From Vespa crabro (lineage: Eukaryota; Arthropoda; Insecta; Hymenoptera; Vespidae): 64,000 nucleotides of DNA. A program made the position numbers and the translations under genes. Shown piece by piece: positions 13,944-25,823 of the stretch (its first letter is position 1; each line of letters begins with the position of its first letter). The stretch covers positions 2,053,377 through 2,117,376 of the forward strand of contig NC_060978.1 of assembly GCF_910589235.1 (NCBI RefSeq). The letters are read 5' to 3'. The notes under the pieces are model-generated. The model was not told where the DNA came from. It did not search any database and saw nothing but the letters and a program-made list of their open reading frames with translations.

Positions 13944-14583
13944 ATTTATTACGTACAGGCAAGAGAATTTGTCATTGAACATGAAATTAAATGCGGTCGA
14001 ACGAAAAGGTAGAGAACTATTATTAACCCAAGGTGCTACAATATCTGGCGCATCGGTGGCACTTTCAGGTCTTGGAACACGATTGGAGGGATTGGTAGAT
14101 CAATTAATAACATCTTACAATATTTCAGTGAAAGATCTCGAGGTAATATTTATTCTATCGTTAGATATACATTCATTATCTACAATATCTTGAAATGTTG
14201 TTCGTTAAGAGAGAAGATACTTAAAAGGATGCTTTATTAAAGGATGTGGTATATCATAACGAAGCATACAGTCGAAGCAACAGTAGTATAGAATCGAGTC
14301 CTGTTAGCTCAAAGAATAGCTTAAAAGAATGTACTCCTAGTCCAAAAAGTGGTTCCTTTGTTTCCGCTGTTATCGGTGCTATCCGTAACGCAGCGACACA
14401 TCCTTTCGTAACAAAGACTGTGGATAAAAAGTCATCAATAGAATCAACGAAACAAATGTATAAAGGTATACAAATCGATAGAATATATGATAATATATTT
14501 TATCGTTTATAATATTTATTATATTACATTAATTTTGTAATTTCTTTGTCCTATGTATGTATGTATATATTTATGTATGTGTA

Positions 14584-14633
<50 letters not shown>

Positions 14634-15845
14634 ATATCGTGTTAATATTGTAAATTTTTATTTTATTTACATTTTTATGTATCGATATAGACATAAGTAT
14701 GGACTCGTCTTCCGATTTACTCGATTTTGAAACTGAACCATGTTTAATGATGGAAAGCGTATTGGAAGATGTTACATTGCCGGATACTTATTCGCACAAT
14801 ATGATATCTAGTAGCGATTCTCTTCGTAGAGCTTTAAGCTTTCCGGAAACGGTCGATGAAAATAATATTAAAAAGACGAAAGCATTAGACGAATGTACGA
14901 GTTTAACGAATCTCACGCAAGCTATATTACATCGCAGGAAAGTAAGTCAATGGAAAATTACTTTATTATTTTTTTTTTTTTCTTTTTTCTTTTTTCTTTT
15001 CTTTTTTTTTATCTCTTTTTTGTTTGTGATCTCGCTAACAATCACAAAGAGTATTATTAAAATATTTTCATTACTTTCAGGTACAGGACGAAGAGGAAGA
15101 TGATTGTGAATCCATAAGTGAATCAGACACTGGGACCAATGACGGACCACTTCCTTTAACGGATTATTGTCCAGCAGTAAGCCTTGTCGATCAAGTAATA
15201 GACGTTGATAATCTAGTTACGAAACTTTTAAAGGTTTTGCGAATAATACAGCTTGAAAATGATACGTGTATACAAGAGTTAAAGGAAGATAAGTAAGTAA
15301 TATTGTGCGTCAGATATTAAATACAATAATAATAATTATTTTAAACGATATATAATTTATTTGGCATTACGTTTATATTTGTTTTATTTTTATTGTCTCT
15401 TCTCTGGGTTTTTTTTTTTCTTTTTTTTTTCTTTTCTTTTCTTTTTTTTATATTCCGTTTTTCAATTTCTTTTTTTTTTTTTTCTTTTTCTTCCCTCGTC
15501 CATCACCCATCCCCCATCCCTTCAAATCCATCAACCTTCTCCAAGACGCAATATATGAATTTCGTTTTGCAGATGTGATTTAGAAACAAAATTAGAAGTT
15601 GCCTTTACCGAATTAGATGAGCTACGTAAGATCGTAAATAGTACCTATCAATCCGAAGACATTTTATGCAATGTGCCAGATCGAAAGCGTAGCGTCGTGG
15701 AAAATTGTCGTCTTCTGATTAAGGAGGTAATTGCCGATGAAATAATCGATAAATATATGTAAAACGCTACTAACATCGTTGCCATATCTTTTTTTTTGTT
15801 TTTTAACGGACGATTGCCTTGTTAAAAAAAAAAAAAAAAAAAATA

Positions 15846-15876
<31 letters not shown>

Positions 15877-16042
15877 AAAAAAACCGAACAAACAAAAGAT
15901 GTCAAATGGAATAATTCCTCTATAGGCGGGTAAGGAGGAATTAAAATTTGATGAGCCCGCAGACGCTAATAATAGTGGCTCCCCAGAAGCTAAAAACTGT
16001 GAGGATCTCAACGCAAACGAAGAAGCCGAAATCTCCTCTTAA
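10948..16042 (+). CDS. qtc: Large coiled-coil protein, probable quick-to-court homologue
   Basis: Eleven coding exons join in phase: 10948-11334 (ATG at 10963), 11704-13120, 13227-13342, 13418-13558, 13718-13815, 13959-14142, 14243-14465, 14691-14941, 15081-15292, 15573-15726 and 15926-16042 (TAA at 16040-16042). From 10963 this gives about 1,094 residues. The N-terminal half is low complexity and Ser/Thr/Arg-rich, with a run of 15 Asn at about 371-385. From about residue 500 follow a conserved-looking stretch (YHEIGIQTG, then a Pro-Gly-Pro segment) and long heptad-rich coiled coils up to about residue 750 (for example NDLKRLNEETNVKKEENDKL). The C-terminal third is acidic with Ser-rich and short helical segments. 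No signal peptide or membrane segment, so an intracellular scaffold is likely. The name is from recognising the coiled-coil block as resembling insect quick-to-court, a gene tied to male courtship in Drosophila; another coiled-coil family is possible. An acceptor (TTTTCAG) lies just before 10948, so an upstream exon, non-coding or coding, probably exists; an alternative ATG sits at 10924. Confidence 0.8.
12442..12486 (+). repeat. Coding (AAT)15 microsatellite
   Basis: Fifteen pure AAT codons give a polyasparagine run inside exon 2 of the coiled-coil gene. Since the repeat unit is three bases, length changes keep the frame. Confidence 0.95.
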
Positions 16043-17039
16043 GTAATAAATTTTTGAGTATTGACAATGTTATAACATTTATGTGCAACCATTTTCTTTT
16101 TTATATATATATATATATATATTTTTTTTTTTTTTCGTCTTCTTGCTCTCCTCTTCGTTTTCTTTCTATCTTTTTTCTTTTCTTTCTTTTTGTTTTTCTA
16201 TTTTTTTTTTTTTTTCTTTTTTTCCTTTTTCTTTTTTTGTACTTCTCAATTTAATTGCTTCGTGTAAAAAATGGAAACACCTTAGACGTCCTTTATTCAT
16301 CGTTATTATTTATAAATGTTGCCATGTCAGAAATTATTTACGTGTCTTTTATAACGACAAGAGATTAACGAATGCTTGTAATGGTAGTTTTGTACAGTTC
16401 GTGTCTTTTCTTTCTTTCTTTCTTTTCTTTTCTTTTCTTACTTTCTTTCTCTTTCTTTTTCCATTTCTTTTTATATATTCTCTTACTCGTATCGACGATT
16501 CTCACATTATCACATAGACTGTGTGTTTTCTTAATCACAGGAAAATATCTTGTATATAGTGAACAAATATTGACGACACTAATTAATTAATTAATTAATT
16601 AATTAAGAAAGAAACAAAGAAAAAAAAGGGGGAAACCCCACTTCAAAAAAGAAAAACAAATAGAAAAGAAACAAAAACAAAAAAAAAAAAAAAGGAAAAA
16701 AAAAAGGAAAACAAAAAAACACAAAAAAAAAAAGGAACAAATCAATATTCGCTCGTAATAATAAAGGAAAAAAAAAAGGCTCGAAATTAGATTGGATTGA
16801 ATCGAGCGTAGATTTTAAAAATGAATTGCCCTTTTAGATCATATTGATTAAAAAGAAAGGAATAAATAATCTATTCTGCTCTCTTAAAAATTATTCGTTA
16901 CATTCGTAGAATTTAGAAAGTTCGAAGCAAAGAAAAAGAAGCAAAAGAAAAAAAAAGAAAAAAGAAAAAAAAAGAAAAGAAAAGAAACGAAAAAAAAAAA
17001 AAGAAAAGAAGCAAACGCATCTCGCGTATATTGTAACAG

Positions 17040-17079
<40 letters not shown>

Positions 17080-17771
17080 CTTTAGTATACCATTTGTACT
17101 CCTCTTACAGTGAGTGCATTTTATTTATCAATGAAGTTCCAAAGAGTTTTGCAATCTCGCACAAGCGATTCTTGCGTATAATAAGATATAGAGAGAAAGA
17201 AGATTTGAAATAAATTCATAAAAACAAAATTGGATGTTGATCATTAAAAATCCTTTTTGTTCTATGAAAGTATTCAAAATTATAATAATATATACATAAT
17301 GTTTTCCAAAGTCGAGAGAACACAGGGTAACACTAGTTTTACAATATAATTATTATTATTATCATTATTATTATTACTATTATTATTATTATTATTAATA
17401 CTATTAAAGAAAAAAAAAAAAAAAAAAGAGAAATAAATAAAAATAAAAGAGAAAAACAAACGAACGAACAAAGAAACAAACAAACAAAGAAAAAAAAAAA
17501 ACGAATGATTTAATGTCGAACGTGTGACAAATTAATTGATAAAAATAACGAATGAAACGTTAAATATATACGGACACAAAATATGATCATGACAATTTGA
17601 ACATATGTATGTATGTATGTGTCACGTTTACTCGTTATTATAGTCATGAACATATTTAATAATAATAGTCAATTGGAATTTCATTTTTATTGTGAGTAAG
17701 TCAGTTTATAATTTTAAGTGTTTAACGATGAACAATATAGTCGGACGATGCTATATAATGATGCTATATAA

Positions 17772-17818
<47 letters not shown>

Positions 17819-18772
17819 CATATATATACTAGAATTGCAATATATTTGAAAATGTATTCTTGTATACACATCCTCGACTTCCAAACATAAGGACGCATAT
17901 ATTTTAATGATTGTATATAAACAGAAACTGTGACGCTTATTTTCCATTATCGTGTGTTTCACAAGCCAATATAAAATTTCTTCTTAAAAAATGCATTACG
18001 TGTTATTTAAAGAGAACTGTATTCGCGAAGTGTCTTCTGGAAATAATCATCATTTTCGAAAATAAAATAAAATAAAATAAAATAAAAAAAAAAAAACAAC
18101 AAAAAAAAAGAAAGAAATAAAAGAAACGAGCGATTCCACCCAATTAAATTGTACATGCAAAGGAGCATATGTATAGTCTTAAGCATTTTTATACAAAATA
18201 TTACGAAGTATTGTGATCATATACCAAAACAAAAAAAAACATACGCATATAAGCGCTTGGCGCGCATCACAATCATACACATACGTACACACACACATAC
18301 ACACACACACACACATACACACATACGGAGACAGACATAAAAATAAGACAGAACAAAAATCATAGACAATGTATTTTAATTTTTAATCAAATATATTTCA
18401 TTTCAAGAAGAAATTGTGAAATAAACTGTATCGATAAACGTGTGCATTAAGATAATCACATTTTAGATCGATAAATGATACAGGTGAGTATATACTGACG
18501 ATTTACAAAATGATTGCATATAATATAATATAACGATCATTATATATATATATGTACTAAACATATAGTATTACAAACGTGTTTATGCCACCCTAATTTA
18601 TTATATAGGAAATCTATTAAACGAAGGTATAAACAAGAATATTTTAAGATATTAAGATTAAGTATATATATATATATATACTTAATAAGTAATGGATTAT
18701 ATATCACATTTTCATATTACATTACAATAAAAATAAGTCTTCGAAGATTTTGTTTAAAAGTCAGTATTGGAT
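16043..18772. other. 3' flank of the coiled-coil gene and spacer
   Basis: No gene seen. The first 1.2 kb is made of alternating pyrimidine and purine tracts (T-rich at 16130-16250, A/G-rich at 16605-17010), fitting a long 3' untranslated region. Polyadenylation-like AATAAA words occur near 16759 and 17210. Further on there are TA and CA microsatellites and a perfect 28-bp palindrome at about 18657-18684 (TTAAG, TA run, CTTAA). Confidence 0.5.
17043..17079. repeat. Poly-T tract
   Basis: About 36 consecutive T. Confidence 0.95.
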
Positions 18773-19343
18773 TCATTCTTTGTGATAAAGACGGCGTATA
18801 AAGGGTGCAAGTAGATTCATTAAACGTAAACTGGATCTGTAAAAAAGACGATTTAATGAGAATAATAAATTGTTTCTTAACAATCATAATTATTCGAAAA
18901 GGAGAAGAATAGGAAGAAGAAAAAGAAGAGGAATATAGAAGATACAAGAAAGTTTAAAACATTTACCTGTGTGTAGATTTCGGTGAGACAGTTGGTTTCT
19001 CCAAATGTTCGACATTTGGTTTCTCATCTTCTGGTTTGGCATTGTACAACATAGATTCGAGCAACGATATGTCAGATTGATTGGTACCAATGACATCACC
19101 AGCCAATAAAAGAGCTTCGACTGGTGCAACGACCACAACTACACCGTCAACGTGAATACGATAATTGTCAGTGCCATTTTGTCTTTGATCATAATGATCA
19201 CCGGTGTTAGAAAGTGTTGAGGATGAGGATGAAGTTGTAGATGAAGATTCCTCAATTGGCAAACACCTTACGTGAGTTCCAACAAATGCGAATAATAACA
19301 AAAGAGTTGTAGTTTTGAACAATCTCATATTAATCGAGAACAT
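18773..19343 (-). CDS. Small secreted YDQRQ-motif protein, copy A
   Basis: Two exons in phase: 19343 (or 19328) to 18967, and 18836 to 18773 (TGA). From the second Met (19328) the product is 141 residues. Residues 1-22 form a clear signal peptide (Arg/Lys start, LLLLFAF core, cleavage likely after VRC). A Ser/Thr-rich linker leads to the family motif YDQRQNG at residues 46-52, followed by NYRIHVD and a hydrophobic VVVVVAPVEALLLAG segment. Possible N-glycosylation sites are NGT in the motif and NQS further on. The short second exon adds 22 residues, ending in a basic segment (RRLYHKE). The donor CAG/GTAAAT and acceptor TTTTTTACAG are good. I know no function for this family. Two paralogues with the same motif lie 2.2 and 4.8 kb upstream on the same strand. 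Whether translation starts at 19343 or 19328 is open; 19328 gives the more usual signal peptide. Confidence 0.75.
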
Positions 19344-19368
19344 TGTTAGATCCGCGACGTTATGAAAA

Positions 19369-19400
<32 letters not shown>

Positions 19401-19728
19401 GAAAATCAAAAATTATTATAGATTCTCTTTGAAATGGGAATTATACGCTACACGATTTTTTTTTCTTCTTCTTTCTATTTCTTTCTTTCTTTCTTTCTTT
19501 TCTTTTTTTTGTTTTATTTTTCGTATTATCTTTTGCGATTTAAGAAAAGTGACGATAGGAGGAACGTCTTGACTATACGAAGGACGAACGTGGTATGACC
19601 TCCGCTAGGTACCATCGACCAGGAAAAGATACCTGGTCCCACCACTTTGCCTCCTGATCACCGGCTAACCAAGTTCAAGAACCTGTCGAAGAACCGAATC
19701 GACTTTTTTTATCTTGTCGTTCTACGTC

Positions 19729-19763
<35 letters not shown>

Positions 19764-20613
19764 CATATTATCTCTTTTACGATTCTCTTTTAATATATAC
19801 CAATTAAACATAATTCAAATTATTAATCGTTCCAAATTCAAACAAATAAATATTATAAATTTTCCTATGATAAATATAACGTAAATATTTTATAATATTA
19901 CTTGTATAAGTATTCGAAAATATTTTTTTGGAGTTAAACATTCAGACGACATGTATCTTAACTCGATTCGTCCGTTTGGTTGGTTGTATTAATCTAGCAT
20001 AAATTAACGGATTCGATATCATACAATAAGAAAAAACAAAATTCCTACCAGATTTCGAATAAAAGAATTAACAAAATACACACACACACATATACATATA
20101 TATATATATATACATACACAAAATTTGATATTCAAGAGTGGATCTTCTATCAGAAACACAAACGAGGAATGTTCAAACCCGTTATAATCGAATCCTGTTA
20201 ACATTCTATACGATGCTTCAATGTCCTATCGTCTCTACTTTTTTTTTATTTATTTATTATTTATTTATTTATTTATTTATTCGTGTTTTTTGTTCTTTTC
20301 TTTTCTGAACTACCACCTCAAAATATTATATGCTTCTTAAGGCTTCATAAAGTGATTACATTGCGGAATCAATTGGTTTATCATCGTCATCATCTTCATT
20401 ATTGTCATCATCGTCATCTCTCGAATGATATAAACGAGATTCGATTTGTAAAAGGGCAACGTCCTAACGTGGCCCCCATCGAGAGTATTCGTTTCCGCGA
20501 TTCTTCCGGCTTGTGCTTCTGCTACATAAAAAGCCGTCCCCGCTTACCGTAACCTTGCCCTTGCGTTCACGTTTCTCACACGTGCACCTGAACACACACA
20601 GATGCATAAACAT

Positions 20614-20676
<63 letters not shown>

Positions 20677-21543
20677 TGTACGTATGCACGCCCGCAAGAA
20701 CTTTACAAAAGAAATGCAGTTCTACTTCCGCGTTTGCATTACGGATTTTTCGCAAGGGAATTGCGATCTTACATCTTTGTGTTACTTTATTTAGAAATAA
20801 GAGAGAAAAAAAAAGAAAATAATACGTTTATATGTTTATTCTTTTCTTTTTTGTCTTTTTCTTTTTTTTCCTTTTCTTTTCTTTTTTTTTTTTTTTTTTT
20901 TTGTATAACATCAAGACCAACTTCAAGACTTAGGGATTGGTAAGGAATCTTTGTAAACAACAATGACGATTTTATCTGACAATAAATTTATTTATTTCGT
21001 ATAGAAAAGAATAGGAGGATTAATCAAATTCGATATTCTTTACATTTTTCTTTTTTCTAATGTTCTTTCTTTTCTTTCTTTCTTTTTTTGTTTTTTTTTT
21101 TTTTTTTTCTAATAAATACAAAATACATATAATAATAATATAATATTTATCGATTAATTATATAGATATATATATATATCTACGTATGAAATCGACGATT
21201 TGATCCTATTTATTTAATCGAATCTAGGACGATTATATGATATAATTGTTTCGTCGTAGTTCAATGGAGGTATGTCTGAAAGAAGAAGAAAAAAAAAAGG
21301 AAAAAAAAAAGATAAGAAAAAGAAAATCTTTCCCTCCCCCCTTCACCTCCCCGCCCTTCTACCACCCTACCCACAACAACAATAACAATAACAACAACGA
21401 TAAGACTTCAATTACGTGACCATAATATTACCCGGGGAAAAAAGAAACATTAATGGACGAGGGTAAAAATACAAAAACGTGTTCTATCCTAATATCATTC
21501 TAAACGATAAGGTCAATAATTTTGATACTGACTGCAGTATCGT
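19344..21543. other. Spacer between YDQRQ copies A and B
   Basis: No coding exon supported. A GC-richer patch at 19550-19710 lies just upstream of copy A and may be its promoter region; it includes CCAGG and CCTGG arms around an A-rich centre. A second GC-richer patch at 20450-20600 contains an ACATAAAAAG word and could be regulatory. The remainder is CA/TA microsatellite and T-rich or A-rich sequence. Confidence 0.45.
20621..20662. repeat. (TA)n microsatellite
   Basis: About 42 bp of TA following a CA-rich segment. Confidence 0.95.
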
Positions 21544-22092
21544 TTATTGAAGTTTGTTCGTCGTATTAGCAGAGTCCTGTTGACCGTTTAACGTTGTCCT
21601 TTCGTCGTCCTCCTTCGAAGTAGATCCTGATGAATTATTCTTGGAAAGTGATTGCGAGTTGTTAACTTGTTGGGTCAATTCGAAATCTTGATCTTTACGA
21701 TCGTTCGAATGGTCATTCTCCTGTTTTCCTAATTCTTTCAAATCCTGAAGATCCTTATCGTTGTTCTTTGGAATCCTTATGATGTCGACCTTATAAGGTT
21801 TGCCAGTTTTAATATTTTCACTAATATCCTCGTTCATTAATGACAATATTGGCTCATTCTGTACGGCAATCTTATTTTTCTGACCGACCGTCAATTGTCT
21901 CGTTATCGATTTAAAATCAAGAAAGGATAGATCGTTAAACAATGATCCCTTGGTTATGAAAACGAAAAAGAAATTATCTAAATCGGCACGAACGTTCATT
22001 TTGCCGTCCTGTCGTTGATCGTAAGTAATCGGTGCCGCATTGGAATAGAAAAAAATTGACAAAGTGACAATTAACAGATTTGATAGCATCAT
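21544..22092 (-). CDS. Small secreted YDQRQ-motif protein, copy B
   Basis: One intronless frame of 182 residues from ATG 22092 (a second Met follows at once, 22089) to TAA at 21544-21546. The upstream part of the open frame is a Glu-rich GAAGAAG tract best read as leader. Residues 1-20 are a signal peptide (LLIVTLSIFFYS core, cleavage likely after NAA). The family motif YDQRQDG starts at residue 24, four residues into the mature chain, then NVRADLD and a hydrophobic FFFVFITKGSLF segment. The remaining 130 residues are hydrophilic, charged and rich in Asn, Asp, Lys and Ser, probably disordered. The stop codon TAA lies inside an AATAAA word (CAATAAACG). It lacks the intron seen in copies A and C. 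Function unknown; secretion is inferred from the signal peptide. Confidence 0.78.
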   Translation of the reverse strand: MMLSNLLIVTLSIFFYSNAAPITYDQRQDGKMNVRADLDNFFFVFITKGSLFNDLSFLDFKSITRQLTVGQKNKIAVQNEPILSLMNEDISENIKTGKPYKVDIIRIPKNNDKDLQDLKELGKQENDHSNDRKDQDFELTQQVNNSQSLSKNNSSGSTSKEDDERTTLNGQQDSANTTNKLQ

Positions 22093-22604
22093 TTTGATTT
22101 TAATTTCTTCGTCTTTGTCTTCGTTTCCTTCTTTTTCTTCTTCTTTTTCTTCTTCTTCTTGGAATTTTTGATTTTGTGAAAGAGAAATGAACAAACAGTT
22201 TCAACGGTGCTCGTGCGAAGTTCGATCGACGACTGATGTAAGATTTCTGCTTTCCTTCGTCGTGTAACCATCACCGATGATAACGATGAAAAGGAGAGGG
22301 TAAACGAAGAAAAGTAAGGTGTCCAAAGAATATTCAACCGAGACCATTTACCGTTGACCATTTCTTTTTTTTTTCGCTTTTTTTCTCTTTTTTGGTCCTT
22401 TTTTGGCTTCGCTCGTTTGTACCGTATTATCGCATGAATTTTTAACCGGTGATTTGCAAGTTTGCCCGAAACGATAAAATGAAATATAAATAATGAAAAA
22501 GATGAAGAAGAAGAAGAAGAAAGAGATGAATGAAATATGAGAAGAGTTAATAAAATGAGATAATATTTATTCAAACACAATTTATTTTCGTTTATAAGTA
22601 TTTA

Positions 22605-22641
<37 letters not shown>

Positions 22642-23737
22642 CATTGATAATACTTCTAAAACTACGTCCTACGATGAGTTTTCTTTATTTGTTGGTTTTT
22701 TTTTTTTTTTTTTTAACGTAACAAAAAGAAAAAAAACTAATACTCTTTTTGAGTTTAATAATAGAAATTCACTTAATGATATCAATTGATCTAAATCACA
22801 ATGAATTTTTGTTGAAAAAATTATATTATAATAAATCAAGAATTGTATGTAATAAACGTGAATAAACGAACGAACGATTACATTTTCTTTTTTCTTTTTT
22901 TTTTTTTTATGTGTGTTTCCCCCCCCCCCCCTTAAGATTATCACAACGTTTATATTAGTCTTCGATATTGTTAGAAAATATCAATGACGGAGATTGCATC
23001 GATCCAACGAAAATATTTTTAAAAGTGAATATTCTATGAAAGAAATTATTTTGAAAATAACGATGTAATAAACCATTTATATAAAAAATAAAATCATACA
23101 TAAAGATCTAAGATAAAGTTATATTTATTTATTCGTCAAATTCTTACTTGCAAATTAAAATCTATAATTTTATAAATTGACAATACGATCGGATCATGAT
23201 GGAGGAACGTAGAAAAATATATATTGCGAAGAACTCTATCTATTATATGAAATTATATCATATAATTTCAAAAACGTTAATAAAAATCAAGACATGATTA
23301 CATTATCAATATTTATAAAATACATATTTGAGATTTATAATGTAACTATAATCTTATAAATGAATAAATTCTTATCAATGAAAATCTCAAGCTTTCGACA
23401 GGAGACACGTAAATAATAAAATCGAACAAATTCTGTATGAAAATATGTTATATTTATATAAAAAAAAAAAAAAAAAAAAGAAAAAATAATCATCATCGAA
23501 ATATAATCTCCCGTATCCATATTGACGGATAATTTTACATTTAATTGTTTACCAATAAATTTGCGATACATGAATGCGCGCACGTACGCGCACAAACGCA
23601 CGAATAAAAAAAAAAAAAAAAAAAAGAAAGAAAATAACAAAAAAAAAAAAAACGAACACAAAGTACATAGACAAATGTCGCTTTCGTGTTTGACATTAAA
23701 TAAAAATTAAAGTAAAATAATTAAAATAACATAATTA
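22093..23737. other. Spacer between YDQRQ copies B and C
   Basis: No gene seen. 22100-22340 is the likely leader and promoter of copy B, with an insect initiator-like TCAGT on the minus strand near 22236. A C11 run sits at about 22921-22931. The rest is AT-rich sequence with poly-T and poly-A tracts. Confidence 0.5.
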
Positions 23738-24684
23738 TTATCCAAATGATACGAATTTGGAACGATTATTCGATGATTGTATCTTCAAGATATCTCTAAG
23801 CTGTGCTCTCTTTTTTAACGGTGATCTTGCAATTACTATGACATCTTCTTTATTAGACGAAGTTTCTATTTTATCTTCTATCGTTGATATCGTTGCATTT
23901 TCCGTAGATTGTTCGATCCTTAATGTAGTCATCATTGAATCATTCGTTGGTGTAATTTCTGTGGAATCCGTTTTAATGATCGAAGATGTAGATGCATTAA
24001 TGGACGAAGTACTCGAGGGTTCAACCGAGGACGAGGTCGTAGGCTTTGAAATCGGTTTTATGGTAAAGTCAGCGTAATCGTAAAAGTAATCATAATCCTA
24101 TAAAATAAAAGAAAAAGAAAGAACAAAACAAGAAGAAAAAAGAAGAAGAAGAAGAAAATTATTTAATCATTATGATCACACGCAAAGAGTGTCCTTATCT
24201 TTCAGCAAAAAGAAGAAAAAAAAAAAAAACAAGAGAGAAAGCATTCATAGTTAGAAAAGTTCATTCATATATGTATATATTTAACTATTTGTTCTCTCCT
24301 CTCTTCTTTTTATCAAAGAAGAGAGAAAAAAAGAAAGAGGAGGAGAAGGAGAAGAAGAAGAAAAAAAGAAGAACAGAAAAATAGTATCTTCTTATCTTAT
24401 CTTATCTCAAATACACACACACACACACATACATACATACATATACATAGACACAGAGACATAAAAAGAGATACACTTTTAATGATCATATTTTCATTTA
24501 CCGTGTAATCCTCTAATATCTTAGAATCAACAAAAGCGAGTATCTTCAGATCCTTCAAGTCGATTTGAACGTTGTGCTCGCCGGTCTGCCGTTGATCGTA
24601 AGTCACGGTAGGCTTGGTAAGTACCGTGTCGAGTAGAAGATAAGTGTGAAAACAAAATGCAAAGGCGTAAAAAACAAACGACAT
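23738..24684 (-). CDS. Small secreted YDQRQ-motif protein, copy C
   Basis: Two exons: 24684 to 24502, and 24097 to 23738, joined in phase 0, giving 180 residues. The first exon holds a signal peptide (residues 1 to about 22) and the family motif YDQRQTG at residues 29-35, then NVQIDLKDLKILAFVD. The intron follows EDYT (donor ACG/GTAAAT, acceptor TTTTATAG). The second exon opens with a Tyr/Asp-rich segment (DYDYFYDYADF), continues as a Ser/Thr-rich and probably O-glycosylated stretch, and ends in a basic segment (SPLKKRAQLRDILK). The KKR could be a processing site, which is an inference. Same strand and spacing as copies A and B. A TATA box and initiator lie directly upstream. Function unknown. 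Confidence 0.78.
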
Positions 24685-24694
24685 GATTGGGAAA

Positions 24695-24726
24695 TGACCG
24701 TTTACTTTGTGTGATGTATATATAAA
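24695..24726 (-). promoter_or_regulatory. Core promoter of YDQRQ copy C
   Basis: On the minus strand a TTTATATATA box (24717-24726) lies about 30 bases ahead of an initiator-like GGTCATTT, with the start base near 24695. The start codon at 24684 would then have a leader of only about 11 bases. Spacing is right for a TATA-Inr promoter; the site is inferred, not measured. Confidence 0.5.
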
Positions 24727-24852
24727 CAAGACACAACACAACACTTAAGTAGAAAGGATCGGATCGGATCGGATTGGATCGGATCGGTTGCGGATCTTCA
24801 TACAACGCGAACTTTTGTAAAAATGTAAGCGAACTGTACGTCGTAGATGAGA

Positions 24853-24916
24853 AGAAGAAAGAAGAAGAAGAAGAAGAAGAAGAAGAAGAAGAAGAAGAAG
24901 AAGAAGAAGAAGAAGA
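24853..24916. repeat. (GAA)n trinucleotide run
   Basis: About 20 GAA units 0.13 kb upstream of the copy C promoter. Confidence 0.95.
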
Positions 24917-25257
24917 GGTTCGCAAAGTTCGAGCAAAATCTTCACTGCTAGAATCACTATCGTTTAAATCTATACGTACTACCATCTATTTCTGGACGAA
25001 AAACCGGTATTCCTTTCGCGGTTGAATGCTCGAGAGAAGCTACGATACCTCATCGATGGCCACCTCGATGGCTTCTCTTCGGTAGCCTCTTCTCTGTGTC
25101 TTCTTACTGTCCGGACATTGGCCTCTTCCACGAGTCCACCTGTTTTCTTCTCTTCTATAGTACGTTTCAAAATAAACGCGTTCAACCATTATACAATTAT
25201 ACACGTAATTATTATACGTATACACTTTTTTCAATTTTATATATATATATATATATC

Positions 25258-25336
25258 TTATACATTTATTTCAATTATATATATATATATATAATAGAGA
25301 TAATATATATATATATAATTAAAATAAATGTATATA
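25258..25336. repeat. Long inverted repeat, potential hairpin
   Basis: Left arm ATACATTTATTTCAATT plus a TA run is matched, reverse-complemented, by TA run plus AATTAAAATAAATGTAT, with one mismatch outside the TA tract and a loop of about 12 bases. Stem length is about 33 bp. Confidence 0.7.
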
Positions 25337-25775
25337 TATATAATATATATAATATAATATACATATGTATAAATAAATAAATATATATATATATATATAT
25401 ATATAGGTTTATAATAACACTTTTGAGCAGTATATAATTATATTATGATATTATATATAATAGATATTAATTCGTATCTATTAACACGTTAGACATATTA
25501 TTTCATAATGCATACGTTTGAAAATAACGCGCCACAGACAAAAGTCCGTATTACATACATTATATATGTATATACACAAATATACGTGATTACGTTAGAC
25601 ATTTGTTCTATAGAGTACGTTTCAAGTTAACGCGCCATTTCTTTATATATATATATATATATACATATATATGTATATAAAATATCTCATATTGTTTTTA
25701 CGTAGAAATAATGTAGAAGAAATTTATATATTATTTGTTTATTTATTTATTTTTTTTTTTTTTTTTTTTAAACGT

Positions 25776-25823
<48 letters not shown>

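Noticed and set aside
16083..16590. Phe/Leu-rich frames after the coiled-coil gene
   Set aside because: Translations of T-rich tracts in the 3' flank.
24960..25234. Several overlapping open frames upstream of copy C
   Set aside because: Open on both strands in more than one frame, no ATG/splice combination stands out, and copy C already has its own promoter.
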